Of a DNA stretch of 28,547 bases, positions 1 through 9,838 are shown one piece after another (position 1 is the stretch's first letter; each line of letters begins with the position of its first letter). A program made the position numbers and the translations under genes. The notes below the pieces were generated by a model that saw only the letters and a list, made by a program, of their open reading frames with translations, ran no database searches and was not told the origin of the DNA. Source of the DNA: Pigoraptor chileana (Eukaryota; Opisthokonta; Filasterea). The stretch lies in the NCBI GenBank assembly GCA_943704495.1, contig CALSCR010002686.1, positions 1 through 28,547 of the forward strand, given 5' to 3'.

Positions 1-141
1 GGGGGGGGTGAGAGGATACAATTGCGCATGGCTTACCGGGACGGCACCTTTGTCGCCATTGTGCGTGCAAACTGGCTGGGCATCTGCGCCGCAGTGGCCA
101 ATCTTGCCAATGATATTGATCGCCACATCATCATTAATTAG
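1..141 (+). CDS. Possible 3' end of a truncated coding region
   Basis: Frame 1 is open from the first base to a TAG at 139-141, giving about 46 codons. The peptide includes AYRDGTFVAIVRANWLGI, which reads more like protein than the other two frames do. I do not recognise a family. The segment could be the last exon of a gene starting left of the window, or a small ORF starting at the ATG at 28. The first eight bases are all G, so the edge itself may be low-quality sequence. Confidence 0.3.
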   Translation, partial: GGGERIQLRMAYRDGTFVAIVRANWLGICAAVANLANDIDRHIIIN

Positions 142-912
142 CCAATGCTCAAACAAAACGAACAATTATTTCTTTATCTTTACTGTGGTGTGAGACTTCC
201 TCAAATGCGCAGAAATATCCAGAAGTCGTTCTGCAACAACTGATGCTGCACGTTTGGCGTACGGGCGTCGTCGCGGAGTGGGACTGTCAGTGAAAGCGCC
301 GTTCTCAACTCCGATGCTGTGACTGACGATGTGTCAGAATGTGTTCCTGGCGAGCTCTCGCCGTTGAATGGCACGTGACCTCACGTGAAGCGCCATTTCG
401 CCTGCAATATCTATATATGGATATAATATAATAAAGTATCTTCATATGGAGCAATATACATATTTGGAATAGTATTACCACTCCATATTTAGCCTTGTTG
501 CCAGGACATTCCGGGTAAACGATTGCTTGCTGAGTCAGGCTGAATTCCAATGTCAGCGCACGGCAGTAGTGCATCACTGTGCATTCTCTTATACTAGTAG
601 TAGATTTGACATGTGTCATGCAACTGTGCCGCGTTAAATTCACCCAAGCACGTTATTAGCTGTCAGTCAGAAGAAGATCCGTTGGCTGCTTTGTTGTTGC
701 GGCGCGTGGTTCGTTGGTGGCATGCGCTGAGACCTCCGTTCCGCAAACGGGCCGTTCCCGATGCGGGGATCACGTTACACAACACACACACACATACACT
801 GAGTCATAATTCGAGTCCTTGGAATTGAGAGACAACACGGGAAATCTCGCTTCTACGGCGATCGTCTAATCTTGTTTGCGTCGCGACATGCTGTGGGTGT
901 GACGTGTAGCAA
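142..912. other. Intergenic / 5' region of the coiled-coil gene
   Basis: No convincing gene is seen. An AT-rich patch lies at about 405-480, two adjacent CACGTG E-boxes at 371-388 and a short (CA)n tract at 781-797. ORFs on either strand are short and lack recognisable protein sequence. Confidence 0.5.
371..388. promoter_or_regulatory. Tandem E-box pair (GCACGTGA / TCACGTGA)
   Basis: GCACGTGAC at 371-379 is followed at once by TCACGTGA at 381-388, about 525 nt upstream of the ATG at 913. CACGTG is the classical core bound by bHLH factors (Cbf1, USF, MITF types). The same octamer recurs upstream of other genes in the window. A regulatory role is inferred from recurrence and position only. Confidence 0.4.
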
Positions 913-3900
913 ATGGACGTCAGAGTCATGTCGGCGCCGAACCCGACTGCGAACTCCGTTGGCGGCGGAGTGCAACAACCCACTGCCATGGCGACGCACA
1001 TTCCGCAGGCCGGCGCGGTCGCAGTGTCCGTGGGAGCTGTCGGAGGTATTGCGCATTCCGCGGCTACCATCGAATATCGAGACATCGTTGATCGCATGCG
1101 TGAAATGGAGCGTCGTGAACGCGCACTAAGCGAACAATTGGCACAGCGTGATTCGCTGTTGGAAAAGCAGCGAGCGGCATATTTGAAGGAGGTCATTATA
1201 CTACGAGAGCAGCTGTACCAAAAGAGCAAACAGGGAGCAAACTACAATGCGTATGACGTGGGGAAGGTATTTGATCCTGCGCAGTTCAAGACTGGCAGTC
1301 AACAACAACAACAACAACAACAACAACAGCTGCAACATGCACAGAACTCGCAAAAGCGAATGACCGACGGGACTGCCGACGCGAACCACCAGCGTGACAT
1401 CACCCTATCGAATGGCAGGGATGCGCAGAGTGCACTTCTTAGTGCCATGTTTCCGTCGCCACGACAACCGGGACCAAGTGGAGCAGCTTTGGGAGAAAAT
1501 CCTGGGGAGGAAGCGACCGTCCATCACGCTGGCGAGGACAACGACGGCGAGAAGAGACGTCTGAGGATGGAGGCACAGTCTGAGCGCAGGAAACTTGTCC
1601 TTGCAATGCAGCGGTGCAAATGCGGTGGCGCTCGCGTCGGCAATGCATACAATATGGAAACATACAGCGAGACAATCACGCGCCTCACCGAAGAGCTGTC
1701 GCGAACTCGAACAGAAAACACCGTCCGCGTGGACGCGCTTGAGGAACGGTTGCGTGATCGCGACATGGATGTGGAGCGGCTGCGTCGGGAGCTAGGACAC
1801 GTGCAGCAGCAGGCTGATCAGACGATGGCGAGGACGACGGCCGAGAACATTGAGCTCGTAACGACAAACAAGACACTGCGGCTGGCAATGGAGCAGATGG
1901 CGAGTCGACTGGACGAGTACGATGCACTCATCGGAGAGAACAAAGTGACAATATCCCGACTGAATGACTCTGTCTCGGATGCGCGGCGACTGTTGGAGTT
2001 TGAGCGGACGCGCGCTGATCTCGCGGAGAAAGGGGCCGATAGTCTGCAGGCGCAGCTGGACTCGCATATGCGTAAGCTGCGGTCGACACAGGCAGAGCTG
2101 TCACTTATCGAAATGGGGGGAAATACGCACTTGGCACGGCGCCTTTCCCTCGGGTCGTCCATGGGGAGCGCGCCCAGACACGCGGCATCCAACAACTCCC
2201 CAACAATTGGATCGAAAACAGTGGTCGTTGATGAGCGTGTGCCGACATACGGCGAGACTGCCCCGGATGCGCCGCTGCTGCTCCGACTGAATATATGTGT
2301 GACGGGCGAGGCACCAAAGCACGTGGACTTCAACCTTCCGCCCTCAGTCTCGGATTGCGGCGTCCAAACAGACCCCGTCGCCGCTCCCCCGCCAACCAAG
2401 TCCAAGAAGGGCGGGAAAAAGACGGCCCAACGGGAGGATGCGCTGTCGTACGCGCGTGCAATGGCGGCCGTATTTGGCAGCAAACAAAACGTTTCGCCGC
2501 CCTCTGCAAAGGCACACTCGTCAAAAGAGACTGGAGTCGTTGCAAGTGCCGTCAGCAGCAGCAACTCTGCGTTGGTGCGCATTCCTTCGGGGCCTTCATT
2601 GCCTTCCCCTGACGATGAAGACTATGACGGCGGTTTGTCTTCGCGTCCAAACTCTGTGGATCCGCACGACAGTGACAAGGTCGCTCAGCGTGCACGTGCG
2701 CTTCGCAAGCTGCAAGGAGACGCAAATTTGGCCCGTTTCGAAGGTATTTCCGCACATGACGTGGCCGAACAATCCGTGTCCGTATCCAACGCACGTGATG
2801 CCCGCTGCTTGTTCCGATGCGACAGCTGGGAACGTCTTGCCGTCCCCAACGAATCGCCTGCGCTGCATCGCACTGGCTCCCTCCCGGACCTTAATTGGTT
2901 CCCCCGCGACTACTCGCACTCCGAAAGTACGAATGCACCGCGATCTGTGCGGTTTGCAAAGGCGGATGACGACGCGCCCGTTGACGACAATGACAGCGAC
3001 TGCGAATTTGAGCAGGCTATAGAGAGAGTGACGCATCCGCGCGTGTATATGCGCGGCGCTGCACCGAGCCCTGCGGACGACGCAGATCAAGAGGAAGGAG
3101 ATGGAGATCTCCGCTCTGGAATGTCGCGACCGAGCAGGCGGGTGAGCTTCCGCGATGAGACGGTTGTCGACGCCTCGGCTGTTCGTCCAATCTCTGCGCG
3201 TCAGATGCAGACGGTTGCGCATGCCACTGCTGCATACCACGCGCAAATGCAGCAGCAAACTCAGCAGCGCGCCAACGTGTCAATTATAGAGCTTGCCGGC
3301 GCAAATAGTTACACTCCGCGGACAGAGTGGAAGTACCTTCCCACGGTGGGTGGTGCCACCGGAACGACGGGTCGCCCGGCGTCACCAAATGCACGCCCTC
3401 TGTCTGGAAAGAGGCCCGGATCTGCGTACACCTCGGTCGACACAACGTCCACTGCCTTGGTTGTCCGTCCGGCGTCGCCGAAAGCATGGGCAGAGTCCTT
3501 CACGTACGAGGGTCACGTGCGGCAGCATTCTCAGCAGGTCGTTGTGGCGCAGCAGGCAGCTTCAGTGCGCCCACGACCGCCCTCCGCGCCTCGACCGCAG
3601 CCGCAGGCGAATCGCGTGACACGTGCACGCCCACAAAGTGCAGTTGCGTCCACCCACACTCACTCGAGTGGAGATATGTCTACAATGCACGGATACTCTC
3701 CGTCGCTGTCAAGTGCAGATGTCTCGTCCATGTACGCTGCATCATCGGGAGGTACTCCATTTGTGTCCTTCAGCAGCACGGCATCGTTGCGTCGTCGTCC
3801 GCAGAGTGCGCGCACTGGATTTAAGCGGCCTCGAGAGCTCGGGGCGGTGCAGCTGTTGAAGGATGCAATGTGCGACGAACAGCTTCTCATGACACTGCGT

Positions 3901-3975
3901 GAACAGACGCGCAAGGCATACGCCATGAATCGCAGTGGAAGCAATCCCTATAGTGGGCCCGGTGCTGGCCACTGA
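913..3975 (+). CDS. Large coiled-coil protein with polyQ tract and RPxSA motifs, unknown function
   Basis: A single uninterrupted 1020-residue frame ending in TGA. The ATG at 913 is the first in frame; a second Met at residue 6 could also serve. Residues about 55-107 form a charged heptad-rich helix containing LLEKQRAAYLKEVIILREQL. A polyglutamine run (ten Q) follows near 130. RCKCGG near 233 precedes a long coiled coil at about 250-400. The rest is low-complexity and Ser/Pro/Ala-rich with acidic patches. Between about 757 and 967, RPxS motifs recur (RPISAR, RPASPNA, RPLSG, RPGSAY, RPASPKA, RPPSAP, RPQSAV, RPQSAR). The C-terminus is a short basic helix (about 980-1005). No catalytic domain is visible. 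The layout suits a cytoskeletal, centrosomal or ciliary scaffold, which is inference. It converges with the RRP1 gene. Confidence 0.85.
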   Translation: MDVRVMSAPNPTANSVGGGVQQPTAMATHIPQAGAVAVSVGAVGGIAHSAATIEYRDIVDRMREMERRERALSEQLAQRDSLLEKQRAAYLKEVIILREQLYQKSKQGANYNAYDVGKVFDPAQFKTGSQQQQQQQQQQLQHAQNSQKRMTDGTADANHQRDITLSNGRDAQSALLSAMFPSPRQPGPSGAALGENPGEEATVHHAGEDNDGEKRRLRMEAQSERRKLVLAMQRCKCGGARVGNAYNMETYSETITRLTEELSRTRTENTVRVDALEERLRDRDMDVERLRRELGHVQQQADQTMARTTAENIELVTTNKTLRLAMEQMASRLDEYDALIGENKVTISRLNDSVSDARRLLEFERTRADLAEKGADSLQAQLDSHMRKLRSTQAELSLIEMGGNTHLARRLSLGSSMGSAPRHAASNNSPTIGSKTVVVDERVPTYGETAPDAPLLLRLNICVTGEAPKHVDFNLPPSVSDCGVQTDPVAAPPPTKSKKGGKKTAQREDALSYARAMAAVFGSKQNVSPPSAKAHSSKETGVVASAVSSSNSALVRIPSGPSLPSPDDEDYDGGLSSRPNSVDPHDSDKVAQRARALRKLQGDANLARFEGISAHDVAEQSVSVSNARDARCLFRCDSWERLAVPNESPALHRTGSLPDLNWFPRDYSHSESTNAPRSVRFAKADDDAPVDDNDSDCEFEQAIERVTHPRVYMRGAAPSPADDADQEEGDGDLRSGMSRPSRRVSFRDETVVDASAVRPISARQMQTVAHATAAYHAQMQQQTQQRANVSIIELAGANSYTPRTEWKYLPTVGGATGTTGRPASPNARPLSGKRPGSAYTSVDTTSTALVVRPASPKAWAESFTYEGHVRQHSQQVVVAQQAASVRPRPPSAPRPQPQANRVTRARPQSAVASTHTHSSGDMSTMHGYSPSLSSADVSSMYAASSGGTPFVSFSSTASLRRRPQSARTGFKRPRELGAVQLLKDAMCDEQLLMTLREQTRKAYAMNRSGSNPYSGPGAGH
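1300..1337 (+). repeat. CAA-rich trinucleotide repeat (polyQ)
   Basis: A near-perfect CAA run coding for ten consecutive Gln in the coiled-coil protein. It ends in CAGCTGCAACATGC, where the reading continues as Leu-Gln-His. It is a likely site of length variation between strains. Confidence 0.8.
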
Positions 3976-4756
3976 GCCTGTCTCGTGCCTTGAAGACGTT
4001 ATGCATGCGTCACCACACACACACAAGGAGACTTCCCCCTCCTGAGTGGTCAATGCGATCTATTTGCTGCTGCTCCTGTTGCTGTCTTTATTGTTCTTTT
4101 TTGTGCCTTTTGATGTGCAATCGTGTTGATTGATACTGCCTCTTCTAAAGTGAAACACAATGGTGTTTGTTGTCTATCGCATTTGTTATTTGCCGATTGC
4201 GTGCGTTTGCCCCTTATATCGTTTTGCGTGCGTGCTCGCGTTATGGCGCTCTCCTCACTTGTCCAACCAAAACAGAAGACGCGACTGTTTGACGTGCTGT
4301 ACATACTCATAAATTATGGCATGCCCTCTTTCTCTTTCTCTAACAAACAATGATTATTAATTGTCTCGGGTACTCATCGCCGCTGCGGCATTCTACTGGA
4401 AGCCCCGCTGTTAAATGTCGCTCTCAGTAACATTGTTACGTCTGCACTCGCCCATTTGTCAATTTACGGCCCAATTCGCTTGTACTAAGATGTACTTTGT
4501 TTTCAATGCCCCAGACAGTTGCTAAGAGCAGAAGCTCCCGTGGGTGTTGTAACGCTCTCGTCGGGCTCCCCGTCACACAACAAAATGCACAATCTTGCGA
4601 AAAGGCTTCCAATAATCCCGAGGACAATAATGGCAATCCACCGGCTTTTAAAGAAGGATTAGAAGAGGCAAAAAAAAAAGGACGGCTTTTTTCCCGGCGT
4701 AAATGGAACATCGAGGATGCATAACAGTGCCATGCAGAGATAGAAATGGACGACGC
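3976..4756. other. Intergenic region between convergent genes
   Basis: This holds the 3' flanks of the coiled-coil gene and of RRP1. A (CA)n tract sits at 4013-4024, with T-rich patches at 4080-4110 and an A9 run near 4671-4679. ORFs here are short and have no protein character. No RNA gene was recognised. Confidence 0.6.
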
Positions 4757-5273
4757 TCAGAAGAAATCGGATGCCTTTGCGACAAATCCACGCGGCGAGG
4801 GTGTTGCATTGCTGTCGTCCGCGTGCCGTCCCTTTCCACGGGGCGTCCCAGTCCTCTGGAAGGCGGGAGATGCGGCAGCGCGCTGTGCAATCTTTGCACG
4901 TCGCTTCTCGGCAGCCTCAGACGCACGCGCGCGAATGCTTTCCATCGCGAGATTTGTCGCGTTCTTCCTGGCTTCCTTGAGTGCGGCGGCGTTTTTTGTG
5001 GCCGGAACGGGTGAGATGATTGGGGGATCGCAGTCCTTGAGCACGCCACGTGTGGGGCGACGGTCGGGAGAGAAGGCGGCAATGTTTGGGAAGGCGAGTG
5101 GAGAGCCACCACGCACAAACAGGTGGGATTTGTTTGCGTGGAGCGATATTTGAACCTATAAGCGGGGAAGTTGCAAGTAAATGTGTAAGTGATACATACG
5201 AATAGTACAACAACACACACGCACACACACACACACAACCCATACGCACACACAACCTATGCGTAGAAACACC

Positions 5274-5332
<59 letters not shown>

Positions 5333-7180
5333 GAAAATCACACACCTTGCGCTTCATCTCGGAATCGGGTGTCCCGATAGGCGTCTGCGTCCTCGACAAA
5401 AACTCATCGACCTTCTTCCGCTTAACAACGGGCGCATCACCAACGGGACTGCCTTTAATTTGTGTCGCAACGGCAACGGCAACGGCAACGGCGGCGTCGT
5501 CATCGTGGCTCTCTGACGCCTTTCGTTTTCGTCCCTTGGGAGTTGTCGCGCCATCGCCGTTCTTTTCCGCCTTTGGCGCTTCCACCACAGCAGTCACGTA
5601 CGCGTCCTCCACCGTCTCCTCCTTGCTGAGCTTGGCCTTCTTTGCCTTCTTGCTCTTCTTGTCCTTTCCACTCGACTCCTCCGCTGCTTCCTGGGACAGA
5701 GCAGGAACAGGGACGGTCGCCGCCTTCACCGCACTTGTTACAACTACTTCGGATGTTACGACAGACTTTGATGGAGTGCCCTTCCGCTTCTTCGATCCCT
5801 TTTCATCAGTCACAATCGGAGCTTCAACGACGTCATTTGCGGAGGCGTCCGTCATTTCCACGTCAACAGCTGCGGTCTTCGCAGCCTTCGCAGCCTTCTT
5901 TCCTTTTTTGGACGACGCATTCTCCTTCTTGGCCACAACAGGCTCGACAGGGGCCGAGTCGACCTCCATCGGGCTATCGCCGTCGTCCTCGACACCATCT
6001 GCCGTCACCTTGGCAACCTCCTGCACCGCTGTCCGTGTGGTCTCCGCAACAGTCAATAGCTTACGCCGTGTCGCATAAAGCCAGTCGCGGTTGCGGTCGG
6101 GCACGTGCTTGTCGGCCGCAAGCTCAAACAGCCGCTTCGCAACAGCCTCCATTTCGGATATCCGCGCGGCAAAGTCCGAGTTTGATGGTTTGGCGGGCGT
6201 CAATTCGCCGTTCTGTTCGTCGTCTTCGTCTGCTTCTACCTTCAGCCACACGTCCTCGGGGTCTCCGGCAATGCCATCAAAGACAGCCTCCTCGATGCGC
6301 TTGCGAACAGCCTTGCTCTCGGTGTGTGCTGCAAGCGAGTAAATTGGCGCGAGCATACCATCCAGTGCATCCACAGGCAGAGCGGTGCCGGATGTGACTG
6401 CGCGAATCGAGGGAAGCAAGCTATCGGACACGTGCAGGCGGATGCCCTCGGGTGCATTGCGGCCGTTTGAGAGCGGATGTTTCGAGAGGCAATTAGCAAA
6501 CGCAACAATGGCCGATGTGTCCCATCCCGATGCGTGAACGACCTCCACGGCATGATGCATAAAACGGCGGAAGAGCATGTAGAATTTATCGAGGCGAATA
6601 CGGTCGATTCCATGCCATTCGCGCTCCATGCAGGCGAGAAAGCCTTCGAAAAAGAGAAACGAGCCTGTGGTGTTTTTGAACACGTGCATCAGACCGGCAA
6701 GCCGATCCGCCAGTTCCTGCTGAACGAGTGGCTTGTCGCTGTGCCAGAAGCAGTAAAAGAGGCCCTGTTGCCGTTTTCGTTGCGTGATCATGAATGACGG
6801 CGGGATGGCATAAGGGGGTCTGAAATTAGATCAAGTATAATGCTTGCTGCACTCGTTGAGCATGCTCATTGTGTACATGCCAAACAACTTGAATTCATGC
6901 CTGCGCACAATGCCCGACGGAAACTGATCCGCATTCACTTTTGACTTGCCTTCCACAACTTGGCCATCTCCATCTCTGAGATTCCAACCGTTGCATGGCG
7001 CCTCGCAAGCCATGTTGACAGCCGCTTAATCGACTTTTCGCGCGTCTTTAGATCGGGTGCAGCAAGTTTCCGCGCAAAGTTAGCCTCGCCATGACCCTCG
7101 GTTGCAGGCGATACCGACAACTTCTTTGCGGTGCCATTTTTAGCGTCACTCGCTTGAGTGGGCGTTGCAGTCTTAACCAT
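4757..7180 (-). CDS. RRP1: Ribosomal RNA processing protein 1 (RRP1 / Nop52 family)
   Basis: Nucleolar factor of 60S subunit assembly; in yeast and animals the family is needed for 27S/ITS1 pre-rRNA processing. My three-exon model is 7180-6950, 6764-5346 and 5155-4757, all phase 0, giving 682 residues. Exon 1 ends in ...EMEMAKLWK and exon 2 opens with GLFYCFWHSDKPLVQQELAD, rejoining the Nop52 core; REWHGIDRIRLDKFYMLFRR is the most diagnostic stretch. After about residue 290 the protein is a Lys/Ala/Glu-rich tail with several basic clusters, usual for nucleolar RRP1. Exon 3 begins VQISLHANKSHLFVRGGSP, like the C-terminal segment of the family. The first intron starts with GC (AAG|GCAAGT), the second (5156-5345) with GTGTGT. 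The exon 2 frame stays open through intron 2, making a misleading 624-residue ORF. An E-box lies 247 nt upstream of the ATG. Confidence 0.92.
5205..5332. repeat. (CA)n / (TA)n microsatellite inside RRP1 intron 2
   Basis: Interrupted CA repeats at about 5205-5250 and a pure CA block at about 5283-5308 run into a TA block ending near 5331. Together they fill much of the 190-nt second intron of RRP1. In transcript orientation the AU block begins about 14 nt after the 5' splice site. Confidence 0.9.
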
Positions 7181-7870
7181 TGTCGAGAGTAAAACAGTAT
7201 GCTTTCTTCAAAGTCAAATATAGCAGCAATTCAAAGCAGTACACAGGGACACAATAGCGATGCCTGATTACAAAAGGCAGTTTGATGCCAATTGTTGCAA
7301 TGCATCATCTTGTTCTTGCGCATCCGTGTCTCAGAGCGGCTGCCATTCGCACGTGCTGCCACTCCCGACTTGTTGAAATTTTGGCACACTTGATGGGCTG
7401 CATAATGAAGACAAATTTGTATAGAGTCACGTGAGTCACATCACTTTCCGAAATCTCGGCAATTCGTGTCGGTGACAATGACGATCAGTTTGACAATTCA
7501 TCGCCGGATCCCGGGGGATCAGTCATCGGATTCATCATCCCCTGTTCAAGAAGTTGATCAAACGCGTAACATGTGTGTGTTATGTAAGACTTTGGACTCA
7601 CTCACTCCTCTCCACTCGCTTCGCGAGCTCCAATACGTGAGCGAATATATTATGTTGCGATCATTTTTAATGCCAATGACCAATGGAACTATTCTGAACT
7701 TTGTAGACCCCCGGTTAGGCAACTTCCTGACTACCTTTATGCTCAACTTCAAGATATTTTTGCGCCAGCTGCCAAACAGCCTGCCGAGATGACCATCGCC
7801 GCCAAAGTGGACTTGATCTGCCTAAGCCGGGAGGCGACCCTTGCGGCAGGATCAGTGATTAAAACTGGCT
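7181..7870. other. Intergenic region upstream of RRP1
   Basis: No supported gene. A TCACGTGA E-box is at 7427-7434. The 108-codon plus-strand frame at 7466-7792 has no recognisable features and I treat it as chance. This begins the accessory block that extends to about 12000. Confidence 0.5.
7427..7434. promoter_or_regulatory. TCACGTGA E-box upstream of RRP1
   Basis: A perfect octamer 247 nt upstream of the RRP1 ATG (minus-strand gene). Ribosome-biogenesis genes are frequent bHLH (Myc/Cbf1-like) targets in other eukaryotes, which makes a regulatory role plausible but unproven here. Confidence 0.4.
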
Positions 7871-7871
7871 C

Positions 7872-7995
7872 GAATAGTGACTCTTCTCTTCCCAGTTGAT
7901 CCCCCGTCCGTATCCGAAATAGTGACTCTTCTCTTGCCAGAAATAGTGACTCTTCTCTTGCCACGTCACTATTTCGGATACGGACGGGGGATCAA
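7872..7995. repeat. 24-nt tandem repeat nested in a 31-bp perfect inverted repeat
   Basis: Two exact 24-nt copies of a unit beginning GAAATAGTGACTCTTCTC abut at 7916-7939 and 7940-7963; a third, slightly diverged copy is at 7872-7894. Overlapping them, 7896-7926 and 7965-7995 are perfect reverse complements (31 bp, starting TTGATCCCCCGTCCG), separated by 38 nt. The structure could fold into a long hairpin. It resembles the foldback end of a mobile element, but no second end was found. Confidence 0.8.
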
Positions 7996-7997
7996 TG

Positions 7998-8403
7998 CTG
8001 AGCTGTGCTGGGCGCTATGTCTCGGATGAAAACATCGAGTGTGCGCAACCTTGTCTTCGGGTATAACTTTGGTGTGACCATTGATGGCGCAACATCAGTG
8101 GTCATTTCCGTGGCAGGGACAACCCTTACCACGTTGGTAAGGGGGCAGCAACTGCGTAGGCTGCAGAAGCGGTTTTGAGTTGTTACCGTACTCAGAATTT
8201 CATAAAATGCTCAATATCTATTGTCTTCATTGCAGATTACGTTCTGGGACAACACAAACGCTAGCGCCATATGTACAACAGTGTCGGCAAATGTCACTGC
8301 GCGCAGATGGCGAATCCACGGCTGGCACAGTCACATCAAAGACTGGCACAATCGTCCGTGCGTCAATCGTGTGCAAGACCAGTATACAGCCATTCTTTGG
8401 TGA
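7998..8403 (+). pseudogene. Possible decayed coding fragments, unknown family
   Basis: From the ATG at about 8021, a 53-codon frame contains NLVFGYNFGVTIDGATSVV. It meets a donor-like G|GTAAGG near 8135, and a T-rich acceptor ...TTCATTGCAG ends at about 8233. The same frame resumes with ITFWDNTNASAICTTVSANV; a neighbouring frame then carries TVTSKTGTIVRASIVCK. The Thr/Val/Ser-rich beta-strand character suggests an extracellular beta-sandwich domain (IPT/TIG-like is one thought), now frameshifted. It could also be chance. Confidence 0.28.
8123..8143. repeat. Short hairpin, 9-bp stem and 3-nt loop
   Basis: CCCTTACCA, cgt, TGGTAAGGG is a perfect inverted repeat. Its stem and loop sizes match the hairpin that follows the capsid-like gene. 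It overlaps the putative splice donor in the decayed fragment. Confidence 0.6.
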
Positions 8404-8978
8404 GTTACGGGCCGTACATTTATTGGACAGTGTTGAGCCTGAATGCACACTGTAAAAATACAATAATTAATGTATGTATGCTAAACGAAATACTTCGACT
8501 GGATCTTAAAGCTATCGAACCGACTCCAGCGTGATCAGGCCAGTCAGGACCGGCCGGTATGCCCACCAGCTGAGCCGGCTCAGGTACTCTATGCATCGTT
8601 ACGGAGTACTGGCTTTGTTGTCCCGACAACTGAGCCGACCAGCGTGGCAGCGCAAATAAACATGCCAGCCTGATTAGATTTACACTTTCTGAACACGTCA
8701 GGCATCCCACTGACAGACAAGGGATAGTCTCTCCGGCTCTCTGCTTTGGATTACGCCGGCCTTGCAACACGCCAATAGCCAGCCGGAGATGCCGGTCGCA
8801 GTCTATCGATATCTCAGAACAAGCACATGAAGCCGCCGAAGGACTGTCCTAAACTCGCCGGCTACGCAGCAATGGAGGCATGTTGGCGAGAGCACGCAGA
8901 GACGCGACCCAAGTTCAGTCAACCCGTCCTTCAACTGCGCCAAGGATGGCCGCCCCGTATGCAAAACGGTGGGCTGTG

Positions 8979-9512
8979 GCGGCCGGCCGAACGGATCTCA
9001 ATTGCCGGCGAACGATAGATATAATAACCGATGCTTTTCCATTGTGAGTCTGGCCAGTCGTGAATCACTTCCTCATTATATAACGTGACCTATGCGACAA
9101 ATTTGGAAATGGCAGAAAATTTGTAGTTGGTCAGGAATGCTGTATGTTCTGGTTTTCTTGCCGACAGACTGTGTCATGTGTTTCTACGATGCCCGAGATG
9201 CTGGCACTGTTGTTTTCTGGTGTACCATGCGGCACGGCCTTCCAAGATCAGATTAGACTCAGCCGGTGGGGGCTCGCGGCGCGCGCTTAAAAGCATCTGA
9301 TGTTCAAGTTGTTGTCCGAACGCAGCTGAGTTTATTGAGATGAGGCCGACCTCCGGCAACCTGAGGCTCCCATTTCGCCAGCATTCATGACAGCTGTTTG
9401 AATGGCATGACAGGTCACATGAATGTTGATTGGGACACGGTCGGCAATGGACTGAAAAGCCGGCATACTACCTATCGTTCGTGATGGCCGGCGACTGGTG
9501 TTCGGCCGTCGC
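8979..9512. mobile_element. Candidate small non-autonomous element with imperfect terminal inverted repeats
   Basis: About 40 nt at 8979-9018 and 9472-9512 are imperfect reverse complements. They share an exact CGAACGATAG/CTATCGTTCG decamer at the inner ends, plus GGCCGGC and GTTCGGCCG blocks. The roughly 450 nt between them has no coding capacity. The size fits a MITE-like element. I see no clear target-site duplication, so confidence is low. Confidence 0.3.
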
Positions 9513-9838
9513 GTTTGCTATCTTCGGCCAGACCGGCTGGCGGTGGCAGTGAATCGCACGCCGCGGCGGCAGTGCCGTCACTTTGGATCGGTGCGAACCC
9601 GGCAGATCCGGCCTGACGGCCGGCCGTCAGTCTATGGTATTAATAGGTCTGGCGCGGCGGTTGAAAAGTAGGAAACGTACGCGCTGACGGTTCAGCTGAA
9701 AGCGGCACTGTTATTCAGAGACATTGAACGGCCATCAGGAAGAAGATAGTAATCTGCACTGGGGCCGGAAGATTGCAATGCAAACGTCGCAATCGCGAGC
9801 GATAGGTTGACGTGTTTTTCCATTGTCCCAATCCATAT

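Noticed and set aside
1818-2582. 254-codon minus-strand frame
   Set aside because: Antisense to the coiled-coil gene, whose 1020-codon frame explains the openness.
5347-6078. 243-codon plus-strand frame, Ser/Thr/Ala/Phe-rich
   Set aside because: Antisense shadow of the Lys/Ala-rich tail of RRP1, with no independent features.
4917-6791. 624-codon minus-strand frame read as one protein
   Set aside because: It reads through the GTGTGT donor at 5345 into a TA/CA microsatellite (poly Ile-Tyr and Cys-Val). The correct C-terminus is in the frame at 5155-4757 after splicing.
7872-7963. CRISPR-like array
   Set aside because: Two abutting exact units plus one diverged unit without spacers, in a eukaryotic genome; it is a tandem repeat within a foldback.
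7749-7964. 71-codon minus-strand frame with LAREESLF repeats
   Set aside because: The repeats are only the translation of the 24-nt tandem repeat.
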